From Pseudomonadota bacterium (GTDB lineage Bacteria > Bdellovibrionota > Bacteriovoracia > Bacteriovoracales > Bacteriovoracaceae), in NCBI GenBank assembly GCA_021299675.1, contig JAJTIF010000206.1, forward strand, positions 1 to 7,396: DNA of 7,396 nucleotides, read 5' to 3'. The first letter of the stretch is position 1. The number at the start of each line of letters is the position of its first letter. This document shows positions 1 to 5,439 of this stretch, one piece after another. The notes beneath the pieces were generated by a model. It worked only from the letters and a program-made list of their open reading frames with translations. It ran no database searches and was not told the DNA's origin. The position numbers and the translations under genes were made by a program.

Positions 1-1
1 A

Positions 2-61
2 GCTCTTGCAAGATTGTTTAAAGAATTAGGTATTCCTGAGGGGAATAAAGACTATTCTTAG
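2..61 (+). CDS. C-terminal end of an unidentified upstream gene (partial)
   Basis: An open frame runs in from the left edge and ends at TAG 59-61, giving 19 residues that finish ALARLFKELGIPEGNKDYS. The stretch ARLFKELGIP resembles the last helix of FIS-type helix-turn-helix domains (typically LYRKLKELGI), as found at the end of sigma-54 activators. That would make the upstream gene a response regulator, but 19 residues are too few to be sure. The next gene starts 42 bases downstream on the same strand with no visible terminator between, so the two may be co-transcribed. The frame call is supported by the sensible peptide and the clean stop. The function is a guess. Confidence 0.5.
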   Translation, partial: ALARLFKELGIPEGNKDYS

Positions 62-103
62 ACACGGCTCCCCAAAGGCTGAGCTTCGCGGCATAGTAGG
101 TTT

Positions 104-445
104 ATGAGATTTTTATCCCTCATTTTTTTATTCTCTTGTGTCGCTGAAAAGGGACCACTGACTTACTCCCTCGATGGGCAGCGGGTTCTGCCGGCCACTG
201 ACAGACCTGAGGTTGTCACCTTCGAGTACATTCAGGAGAAAATTCTTGTGCCAAAGTGCCTCGAGTGTCATGCCTGGGTGAATGAGCCCAATGAAGTCAA
301 TCGACGGATCACTCCCGGTGCTCCCGACTCGAGTCGACTTTTTCGATTGATGGTAAATGGGCGGATGCCACCAAGACCGGCGGCTCCAGTGGAAACCTCA
401 GAGCTTGAGATCATGCGAGACTACATTAATCAGCTAACGCGCTGA
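104..445 (+). CDS. small c-type cytochrome-like lipoprotein
   Basis: A 113-residue protein. It opens with a short hydrophobic stretch ending in Cys12 (LIFLFSC), a plausible but imperfect lipobox, so it is probably a lipoprotein facing the periplasm. Residues 51-56 read KCLECH, a single CxxCH heme c attachment motif. Met88 in the later RMPPRP is the likely distal heme ligand. The layout, with an ILVPKCLECH-like core, then SSRLF, then MPP, then a terminal helix, matches the small cytochrome c domains of planctomycete-type and deltaproteobacterial proteins. It may carry electrons or act as a redox sensor; the partner is unknown. The ATG at 104 is the only usable start, because the frame is closed upstream by TGA at 80-82. 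The ribosome site (GTAGG at 96-100) is weak and very close. The 3' end overlaps the convergent ABC-F gene by 12 bases. Confidence 0.75.
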   Translation: MRFLSLIFLFSCVAEKGPLTYSLDGQRVLPATDRPEVVTFEYIQEKILVPKCLECHAWVNEPNEVNRRITPGAPDSSRLFRLMVNGRMPPRPAAPVETSELEIMRDYINQLTR

Positions 446-2062
446 CCATTCTTTGTAGGTCCCGGGATACTGCTGGATCACTCCGCGGTCGACTTCCCAA
501 ACCTTATTACAAAGCTCTTTTAGAAAATGCCGGTCGTGGCTCACGAGCAAGACGGTGCCGTCATAGGCCTTCAGGGCATCGAGAAGAATTTCACGGGAGC
601 GGATGTCCAAGTGGTTGGTGGGCTCATCCAGCACCAAAAGATTCTTCGGTGTCGCCAAGATTCCGGCCAGGATCAAGCGTGCTTTTTCGCCCCCAGAGAG
701 ATACTTCACTTTCTTTTCAATATCGTCACCGCGGAATAAGAAGGCAGCCAAAAGCGAACGGACAGCACCATCGCTCATCATGGGCACGTAGTTTTTAACT
801 TCATCCCAGACGGTATTTTCTGGCTTCAGGCAATCGAGAGTAAACTGACCAAAGTAGCCCAGGCGAGTGCCCTCGCCAATTTTCACTTTTCCGGCGGTTG
901 GATCGACGTCGCCAATCATGATTTTAAGGAGTGTGGATTTCCCGGCTCCATTGACTCCCACCACAGCGATCTTCTCGAGTCTGCGTACTGTGGCTGAAAG
1001 GCCTGAGAAGACTTTGTTTTCAGCACCGTTATCGCGCACCCAGGTCTTGGCGAGGTTTTCAATGGAGACCACATCATTGCCACCGCGAGGGGCTTGAGGG
1101 AATTCAAACTGAATGGCAAGTTCTTCGGGGGCAAGTTCCACGCGCTCGATCTTATCCAGTTTCTTCACGCGCGACTGCACCTGGGCTGCATGGCTGGCGC
1201 GGGCGGCGAACTTGGCGATAAACTCTTCTTCTTTTTTTAACATCGCATCCTGGCGGTCTTTTTGAGCTTCCAGTTGCTCGCGGCGGATGTTGCGCTCTTT
1301 TTCATAGAAGTCGTAGTTGCCAGAATAGGTGGTGATGTTGCCGTGACGGATCTCGACAATCTTATTTACGATGGCATTCATGAACCATCGATCATGCGAG
1401 GTCATGAGGATGGCGCCCGTGAAAGCCTTAAGCCAGTTCTCCAGCCAGACGATGGTTTCTAGGTCTAGATAGTTGGTGGGCTCGTCCATGAGGATCAAAT
1501 CCGGCTTCATGATAAGAACTTTCGCCAGAGCGATACGCATCTTCCAGCCACCGGAGAAGCTTTCCACTTTTTCATTGTAGCGGTCAGGGCCGATGGCCAG
1601 ACCCGTGAGAACTTCTTGTGCCCGAGACTCCATATCGAAGCCGCCACGTTTCTCAAATTCTGTCTGCGCGTCACCGAGTTTTTCTAAGATACCAGCGAGC
1701 CAGTCATCGTCCGGGGTGTTGTCCGGATCTGCATAGGCGTTATCCAATTGCTCTTGAAGAGAGTCCAGTTCGCTTTTGATGCGTGCTAGTTCCAGGTCCC
1801 CGGCCATGACTTCTTCAATCGCCGTGCGCCCTTTCATTTCTCCCACGTTTTGTGAGAAGTACGCGATCCGCCAGCCCTGGGGCATAGAGATGGAGCCTGT
1901 GTCTGCTTTCTCTTCACCGATAATGAGACGGAAAATGGTGGTTTTACCGGCACCGTTGGGGCCTACGAGTCCGACTTTTTCTCCGGGCTTAATCTGAAAG
2001 GATCCGCCTTCGTAGAGAGTCTGACCAGAGTGAGATTTTGAGATATCGGAGAGAGAGAGCAT
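434..2062 (-). CDS. ABC-F family ATPase (ribosome-associated, two ABC domains)
   Basis: A 542-residue soluble protein with two ATP-binding cassettes and no membrane segments. The first cassette has Walker A GPNGAGKT (34-41), signature SFSGGW (168-173), Walker B LMDEPTNYLD (191-200) and H-loop SHD (222-224). The second has GVNGAGKST (369-377), LSGGEK (455-460), VLDEPTNHLD (477-486) and SHD (508-510). Both Walker B motifs end in the DEPTN(Y/H)LD form typical of ABC-F. The charged, helical linker at about 253-325 fits the tRNA-interaction linker of this family, whose members (EttA, YbiT, Uup, YheS) act at the ribosomal E-site region. The length fits EttA or YbiT. It lacks the C-terminal coiled coil of Uup, so I assign no symbol. 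The ATG overlaps the TAA of the upstream DedA gene (TAATG), so translation is probably coupled. Confidence 0.93.
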   Translation of the reverse strand: MLSLSDISKSHSGQTLYEGGSFQIKPGEKVGLVGPNGAGKTTIFRLIIGEEKADTGSISMPQGWRIAYFSQNVGEMKGRTAIEEVMAGDLELARIKSELDSLQEQLDNAYADPDNTPDDDWLAGILEKLGDAQTEFEKRGGFDMESRAQEVLTGLAIGPDRYNEKVESFSGGWKMRIALAKVLIMKPDLILMDEPTNYLDLETIVWLENWLKAFTGAILMTSHDRWFMNAIVNKIVEIRHGNITTYSGNYDFYEKERNIRREQLEAQKDRQDAMLKKEEEFIAKFAARASHAAQVQSRVKKLDKIERVELAPEELAIQFEFPQAPRGGNDVVSIENLAKTWVRDNGAENKVFSGLSATVRRLEKIAVVGVNGAGKSTLLKIMIGDVDPTAGKVKIGEGTRLGYFGQFTLDCLKPENTVWDEVKNYVPMMSDGAVRSLLAAFLFRGDDIEKKVKYLSGGEKARLILAGILATPKNLLVLDEPTNHLDIRSREILLDALKAYDGTVLLVSHDRHFLKELCNKVWEVDRGVIQQYPGTYKEWSAR

Positions 2063-2712
2063 TACGCCTTTGCCTTTTTTGCACGGATGAGTTCAACCAC
2101 GATGGGGAGCACGCTGACGACGATGATCCCGATCACAACCAGGCCAAAATTGTTTTTCACAACAGGGATGTTGCCGAAGAAAAATCCACCCAGGCAGCAT
2201 ATTCCAATCCACAGAGCAGCTCCGGCGATGTTGTAGGTGACAAACTTGGAGTACTCCATATGTCCAATGCCCGCGAGAAAGGGAGCAAAGGTGCGGACGA
2301 TCGGGACGAAGCGGGCGATCACAATCGTTTTTGATCCGTACTTATCGTAGAAGCCCTGGGTCTTTTCCATGTACTCTTTCTTGAAGATTTTAGAGTTCTC
2401 TTTGAGGACTTTGGGTCCCAGGTATTTTCCGATGTGATAGTTCACGGCATCACCAATCACCGCCGCCACGAAAAGCGTAAGCATCAGCCATCCCAAATGC
2501 AGTGATTCGCCTGCGGCCAGTGCGCCGGCAGCGAAGAGAAGAGAGTCGCCAGGCAGAAAGGGGGTGACCACAAAACCGGTTTCAGCGAAGACGATGAGAA
2601 AGAGAACAGCGTAGCTCCAGGCCCCGTATTGCGCGATGATAGCGTGGAGGTAAACGTCGATTTTGAGGACGAAGTGAATCGCCTCGATAAGTAGGGTGTA
2701 AAGTTCGTTCAT
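2062..2712 (-). CDS. DedA family inner-membrane protein (VTT domain)
   Basis: A 216-residue multi-spanning membrane protein. Hallmarks of the DedA/VTT family are visible: FAETGFVVTPFLPGD (42-56), a glycine-rich segment with NYHIGKYLG (91-99), and ARFVPIVRTFAPFLAGI (133-149). Glu44, Asp56, Arg134 and Arg140 have the same mutual spacing as the functional E39, D51, R130 and R136 of E. coli YqjA (from memory of the family). Relatives move or handle lipid carriers such as undecaprenyl phosphate or phosphatidylethanolamine and support envelope integrity and proton-dependent stress tolerance. The substrate here cannot be read. It is the first gene of a two-gene unit, and its TAA shares a base with the ATG of the ABC-F gene. 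The ATG start lies in the palindrome ATGCCGGCAT and has no convincing Shine-Dalgarno site. Confidence 0.92.
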   Translation of the reverse strand: MNELYTLLIEAIHFVLKIDVYLHAIIAQYGAWSYAVLFLIVFAETGFVVTPFLPGDSLLFAAGALAAGESLHLGWLMLTLFVAAVIGDAVNYHIGKYLGPKVLKENSKIFKKEYMEKTQGFYDKYGSKTIVIARFVPIVRTFAPFLAGIGHMEYSKFVTYNIAGAALWIGICCLGGFFFGNIPVVKNNFGLVVIGIIVVSVLPIVVELIRAKKAKA

Positions 2713-2747
2713 GCCGGCATTTTAGATCGAGCGGCAGCTAAATGAAA

Positions 2748-2777
2748 AGTTTAGAATCCAAGAATAACTGGCCACAA
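2748..2777 (-). promoter_or_regulatory. candidate promoter for the dedA-abcF unit
   Basis: Reading the minus strand, TTGTGG (2777-2772) and TAAACT (2753-2748) are separated by 18 bases and lie 35 bases before the DedA start codon. An alternative pair is TTGCCA (2787-2782) with TATTCT (2766-2761), whose 15-base spacer is short. Neither is close to consensus, so this is only a best guess for where the operon starts. Confidence 0.2.
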
Positions 2778-2853
2778 TATCTGGCAAATCCATAAAAGCT
2801 ATTTAAGTTGAAGCTCCTAAGTCCTTGATTCACACAATGCCTTTGACAGGATT

Positions 2854-2881
2854 TTGCGAAAAACGTGATCGGCTTTAAGAT
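2854..2881 (+). promoter_or_regulatory. candidate promoter for the 52-codon small ORF
   Basis: TTGCGA (2854-2859) and TAAGAT (2876-2881) are separated by 16 bases, each matching 4 of 6 sigma-70 consensus positions. Transcription would start near 2888, about ten bases before the strong ribosome site at 2897. A perfect TTGACA also lies at 2843-2848, but no good -10 box follows it at 16-18 bases. Together they suggest rightward transcription starts in this stretch. Confidence 0.3.
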
Positions 2882-2896
2882 TGTTTCATAGCCACC

Positions 2897-2903
2897 AAGG
2901 AGG
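2897..2903 (+). promoter_or_regulatory. strong Shine-Dalgarno site (AAGGAGG)
   Basis: A perfect AAGGAGG lies 6 bases before ATG 2910. It is the best ribosome-binding site in the window and the main reason for treating the short ORF that follows as real. No other ATG lies at a usable distance on this strand. Confidence 0.7.
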
Positions 2904-2909
2904 CATTTG

Positions 2910-3068
2910 ATGGGAGTAGTACGTTGGATCATTCACCCATGTTTCGAGAGCTCTCGGGCCGAATGTGTTGTGAGAGATTATCGTGAAATGGCTGTGGTTG
3001 GGTTCAATGCGAATCAAGGATATGCGGAGACTTGTGACCCGCTTCATCGTGGAGAAGGTCCCCCGTGA
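2910..3068 (+). CDS. small hypothetical protein, 52 residues
   Basis: A short ORF from ATG 2910 to TGA 3066-3068. The peptide begins MGVVRWIIHPCFESS and ends DPLHRGEGPP. It has no signal peptide or membrane helix, and holds Cys11, Cys19 and Cys42 with His9 and His46, so a small metal- or redox-binding fold is possible but not shown. I do not recognise it. Support comes from context: a perfect AAGGAGG six bases upstream, a candidate promoter before that, and a strong hairpin terminator about 33 bases after the stop, all on the same strand. It lies alone between the dedA start and the convergent protease gene. The main alternative is that the transcript is a noncoding RNA and the ORF is incidental. 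Confidence 0.5.
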   Translation: MGVVRWIIHPCFESSRAECVVRDYREMAVVGFNANQGYAETCDPLHRGEGPP

Positions 3069-3100
3069 AGCTTGTGATTTTTTAATTAAGATGACGGTTC

Positions 3101-3137
3101 AATGAAATGCCCCGATTTATTTTCGGGGCTTTTCATT
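3101..3137 (+). terminator. bidirectional hairpin terminator
   Basis: GCCCCGA (3109-3115) pairs with TCGGGGC (3123-3129) around the 7-base loop TTTATTT. After one T-T mismatch the stem continues with AATGAAA (3101-3107) against TTTCATT (3131-3137). On the + strand the core is followed by TTTTCATTTTT, a good U-tract that would end the small-ORF transcript. On the minus strand it lies 12 bases past the protease stop and is followed by ATTTCATT, so it may serve both convergent transcripts. Confidence 0.8.
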
Positions 3138-3148
3138 TTTAGAGGGTT

Positions 3149-3991
3149 TTATTTCGGAAGTGTACAGCTCGAGAGAGTGAGATCAAGATCAAAGGTTTCG
3201 TTCATACAGCCGTAGAACTGATAAGTCTGCTGACCGTAAGAACGCTTAGCAATCACCACCACACGACCGGCTTCGTCTTGCTCACATGGATTATTCATCG
3301 TGCAGCGACCGCCCGACTCATTTGATGTGTTGTTGATGCCAATCACTGTGCGAGTTCCGCTTTCTACGATCGGTGAACCTGAAGTTCCTCCGATGGTGTC
3401 ACAGCCAGGCATGTAGCGGATGGAGTCAGTGAAGACCCAGTTGGCTTCAAGCAGACGGTGAACAAATCCATCGATCTGACATGACCAGTTACGGTCCCAG
3501 TAGCCTGAAGGAATATTGATGGCGGTGTTTTCGAGAGGGCGCGTGTCAGCCATGAGCAGGGGGCGGATTTTTGTTTGGGTTAAAATCTGATCATAGCTCG
3601 CGTCGAGTTCGTAGAGAGCAGCATCCGTGTTGGTCATGGTGGCATAGACAATTTTGGTGGCACGGATAGGGTGGAGTTTCATTTTGTCATCGTAGACTCT
3701 CATGGAGCGAGAGAGGGGACGATTCACAACCACTTCATTGGGCTTCAAGAATCCACCGCCCAGGCAGTGACCGTTGGTCAGCACGAGAGCTTTCTTGGCG
3801 GTGCTCATGCCTTCAAAAATCACCAAAGAACCGGAGCAGTTTGAAAGTTTGACGATCCCTTCGAAGAGGGGGGCATTTTCGAGATCGATAGGGTTTGATT
3901 TAACGGCCAGGGCATCAAAGCTTCCAACCGGAAGTTTGAAAGCGTAGGCTTGCGTAGTGAGAGCAAGGAAAAGGACGAAAAACAATTTCAT
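3149..3991 (-). CDS. exported trypsin-like serine protease
   Basis: I place the start at ATG 3991-3989, giving 280 residues, because a GGAGG lies 4 bases upstream and the protein then opens with a clean signal peptide (MKLFFVLFLALTTQAYA, cleavage likely after Ala17). Starting 16 codons earlier would bury that signal and overlap the leader hairpin. The chymotrypsin-fold triad is visible: His75 in LTNGHC, Asp123 in TDAALYEL and Ser204 in GGTSGSPIV. Cys52 and Cys76 probably form the disulfide next to the catalytic His. The GTSGSP form, rather than GDSGGP, is common in bacterial trypsin-like and V8-like peptidases. It should act in the periplasm or outside the cell; substrate specificity is not readable. 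It is the last gene of the minus-strand cluster and ends just before a bidirectional terminator. Confidence 0.9.
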   Translation of the reverse strand: MKLFFVLFLALTTQAYAFKLPVGSFDALAVKSNPIDLENAPLFEGIVKLSNCSGSLVIFEGMSTAKKALVLTNGHCLGGGFLKPNEVVVNRPLSRSMRVYDDKMKLHPIRATKIVYATMTNTDAALYELDASYDQILTQTKIRPLLMADTRPLENTAINIPSGYWDRNWSCQIDGFVHRLLEANWVFTDSIRYMPGCDTIGGTSGSPIVESGTRTVIGINNTSNESGGRCTMNNPCEQDEAGRVVVIAKRSYGQQTYQFYGCMNETFDLDLTLSSCTLPK

Positions 3992-4008
3992 GGGGCCTCC
4001 ATATACAG

Positions 4009-4031
4009 TAGGGGACAACAATAGTCCCCTA
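4009..4031 (-). promoter_or_regulatory. leader hairpin upstream of the protease ribosome site
   Basis: TAGGGGAC and GTCCCCTA form a perfect 8-bp inverted repeat around a 7-base loop. In the protease mRNA it ends about ten bases before the GGAGG and 17 bases before the ATG. No T-run follows, so it is not a normal terminator of the upstream gene. The G-run could also pair with the CCCC between GGAGG and ATG, giving an alternative structure. It may be an mRNA stability or translation element, or a protein operator. Confidence 0.5.
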
Positions 4032-4047
4032 AAAGGCATATGGATAT

Positions 4048-4066
4048 AATTGTCAGAAATTGTTAG
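4048..4066. repeat. 9-bp direct repeat, 10-bp period
   Basis: AATTGTCAG and AATTGTTAG stand one helical turn apart, differing at one base, in the gap upstream of the protease leader hairpin. Such phasing can mark a regulator binding site, but two short AT-rich copies can also occur by chance. Confidence 0.25.
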
Positions 4067-4078
4067 AGCTGATTAAAA

Positions 4079-4678
4079 TCAGCCCTCGCCTCTGAGAAAA
4101 CTCAGGCAACTGCCCTGTGAGCGGTGCTGCGATAGGATCCGGCCAAAGTGATCATAGAGCATGCCATCTTCACAAAAGCGCCCTCGGTAGTTACGTGCTG
4201 TGGCGAGCGCTTCCTTGCATTCACTGGTGAAGTTAAACCGGAAAATCTCCCCTTGATAAACGTTGAGCATGACTGAGTCATCGCAGAGCTGACCCATGGG
4301 GGTTACACTCTGAATAGCCTGGCTACACTCGCTGCTGAAAGTGAACTGGCGCACAAGTCCATAGCGACCGATCAAATCTGATTCATCACAAAAGAGTCTA
4401 TGGGTATTCAGGGATTGCATGAGGGCCCGTTCACAGTGGGAGGAGAAGGTAAATTGACGCAGTCTATGGCCCTGCTCCGTGAGCATAAGTTCGTTATCGC
4501 AAAAATAGCCCCTAAACTGACGAGACTGCTGAATCGCTTTTTGGCAGTGAGAGGCGAAGGTGAAACGGTGGATTTCTCTGAGGTCGCGGTCGTACATGAT
4601 TTCATTGCGACAGATCAGATTCTGCTGCGCCTGAGCGGCAAAAGAAAGGAGTACCAAGGTAAAGAAAATGAATTTCAT
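4079..4678 (-). CDS. exported five-repeat cysteine protein of unknown function
   Basis: A 199-residue protein with a signal peptide (MKFIFFTLVLLSFAAQA, cleavage near Ala17) and then almost nothing but five tandem repeats of about 37 residues. Each repeat has two cysteines: 23/45, 60/82, 97/118, 132/154 and 169/191. Spacing is 21-22 residues inside a repeat and 14-15 between repeats. The first four share a core [RQ]F[TN]F[AST]S[HE]C followed by A[IL], and most open with FCD or LCD. Ten regularly placed cysteines in an exported protein suggest one disulfide per repeat and an elongated or solenoid shape. I do not recognise the family and propose no activity; binding or adhesion is possible. ATG 4678 has the ribosome site AGAGGTGG, buried in a leader hairpin. 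Genes for exported hydrolases lie on both sides. Confidence 0.85.
   Translation of the reverse strand: MKFIFFTLVLLSFAAQAQQNLICRNEIMYDRDLREIHRFTFASHCQKAIQQSRQFRGYFCDNELMLTEQGHRLRQFTFSSHCERALMQSLNTHRLFCDESDLIGRYGLVRQFTFSSECSQAIQSVTPMGQLCDDSVMLNVYQGEIFRFNFTSECKEALATARNYRGRFCEDGMLYDHFGRILSQHRSQGSCLSFLRGEG
4082..4618 (-). repeat. five tandem protein repeats (period 37, 37, 35, 37 residues)
   Basis: In protein numbering the units are 21-57, 58-94, 95-129, 130-166 and 167-199. Units 1-4 keep the aromatic core (RFTF, QFTF, QFTF, RFNF) three residues before the second Cys. Unit 5 keeps both cysteines but has lost the core (QHRSQGSC), so it looks like a degenerate capping unit. The copies differ a lot at DNA level, so the duplication is old and retained by selection. 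Confidence 0.85.
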
Positions 4679-4682
4679 AATA

Positions 4683-4728
4683 GACCACCTCTAAAATCGT
4701 TTATTCAATCAAACGACAAGAGGTGGTC
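4683..4728 (-). promoter_or_regulatory. leader hairpin burying the Shine-Dalgarno site of the cysteine-repeat gene
   Basis: In the minus-strand mRNA, GACCACCTCT (4728-4719) pairs perfectly over 10 bp with AGAGGTGGTC (4692-4683). Inside, TCGTTT (4716-4711) pairs with AAACGA (4702-4697) around an 8-base loop. The 3' arm contains the whole AGAGGTGG ribosome site of the gene starting at 4678, so the folded leader should block initiation. No U-tract follows, so it is not a terminator. It is a candidate translational switch (thermosensor, ligand- or protein-responsive leader, or small-RNA target). A DNA operator is the alternative. Confidence 0.65.
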
Positions 4729-4740
4729 ACCTGTCAGGTG
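4728..4740. promoter_or_regulatory. 13-bp palindrome CACCTGTCAGGTG
   Basis: A perfect 6-bp dyad around one central base, abutting the large leader hairpin. As RNA it could form only a short stem (5 bp, 3-base loop), so a dimeric repressor site is as likely. Its AGGTGG/CACCT halves repeat the sequence of the neighbouring hairpin arms. Confidence 0.35.
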
Positions 4741-4767
4741 GAAAGTTCACATGAGTGAAGATTCAAC

Positions 4768-5427
4768 CTATTTTCGGCAACGTAGAGAGGTCTTTTTCAG
4801 AACGATTCCCCGACAACTTGCAGCGCTGAGGCTTTCTCCGGCTTCGATCTTCTGCGCCAGGGCGACAAAAAGAGGAGTCAAGCCGGCGTGAATCGGGTTG
4901 GTTACGGTAAAAGGTTTTTTCGGGTTTCCATCCGCGTAACCCTTGGCACACATCTCATCACTAAAAGCTTCCTCTAAACTTAGTCCCTCGTGCTTCATTC
5001 GAAGCAACCCGGCCAGCAGTCCTGTGCGATCTTCTCCAGCTGTGCAGTGGAAGAGAACTTTTCCGCCTTTATGTTGAACGCGTTTAATAATCTTGAGCGC
5101 CTCGATGACTTGCAGGCAAGTCGCTTCGGGATCCGTAATATCTTTCCAAGGAAAAGCGATGTGGTGAGTTTTCACTTGGTGAGTGTTTAAAAACTGAACC
5201 TGCTTCTGCACTTCATCTTTGACTTCGTTTTTAAAAATGACCACATCTGTGAAATTAAAATCGACGATCTCCTGCACCAGTTTGGCTGGCTGAGAAGAGC
5301 GAAACACCTGAGAGTTGATCTCATGGCTGTTGCGAATATTGAGCGCCGGCACGGTTGAGGGGTAGGAAGAGAAGGCCCAGAGGTTGAAGCTAATAAGAAT
5401 GAGTGTGAGTGTGGTGATTGTTTTCAT
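4768..5427 (-). CDS. exported Cys-based dual-specificity/tyrosine phosphatase
   Basis: I choose ATG 5427-5425 (219 residues), which gives a clean signal peptide beginning MKTITTLTLILISFNLWAF. A TTG nine codons upstream only adds MLDWGYKPP and its AAAGGA is one base away, too close to serve it. The catalytic P-loop is HCTAGEDRTG, with Cys128 as nucleophile and Arg134 as phosphate binder, the HC-x5-R signature of PTP/DSP phosphatases. Asp96 in the FPWKD segment is a likely general acid. The early RSSQP segment is typical of the atypical DSP group (Siw14-like and bacterial relatives). Substrates may be phosphoproteins, inositol phosphates or other phosphate esters. The signal peptide places it outside the cytoplasm. 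Its ATG lies 71 bases after the patatin stop, with no good ribosome site. Confidence 0.88.
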   Translation of the reverse strand: MKTITTLTLILISFNLWAFSSYPSTVPALNIRNSHEINSQVFRSSQPAKLVQEIVDFNFTDVVIFKNEVKDEVQKQVQFLNTHQVKTHHIAFPWKDITDPEATCLQVIEALKIIKRVQHKGGKVLFHCTAGEDRTGLLAGLLRMKHEGLSLEEAFSDEMCAKGYADGNPKKPFTVTNPIHAGLTPLFVALAQKIEAGESLSAASCRGIVLKKTSLRCRK

Positions 5428-5433
5428 GGGCGG

Positions 5434-5439
5434 TTTATA
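5434..5439 (-). promoter_or_regulatory. candidate -10 box (TATAAA) for the phosphatase
   Basis: TATAAA ends six bases before the phosphatase ATG, which puts the expected transcription start on the A of the ATG itself. With no Shine-Dalgarno site visible, a leaderless message is possible. The matching -35 is poor (TTAAAG at 17 bases), so the promoter may be false and the gene may be read from patatin. Confidence 0.25.

Noticed and set aside
2038..2334. 98-codon + strand frame
   Set aside because: Antisense to the end of DedA and the start of the ABC-F gene; the peptide is a low-complexity charged shadow.
2738..2932. 64-codon minus-strand frame in the dedA upstream gap
   Set aside because: No ribosome site and no protein features; it overlaps the better supported + strand small ORF and promoter.
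3992..4039. 16-codon N-terminal extension of the protease
   Set aside because: It would bury the signal peptide, has no ribosome site, and covers the leader hairpin. ATG 3991 has GGAGG.
4045..4050. Perfect TATAAT on the + strand
   Set aside because: There is no -35 at a suitable distance and no + strand gene follows.
4400..4891. 163-codon open frame on the + strand
   Set aside because: It lies antisense across the end of the phosphatase gene, the hairpin leader and the start of the cysteine-repeat gene, both of which have strong protein signatures. Its peptide has no domain features.
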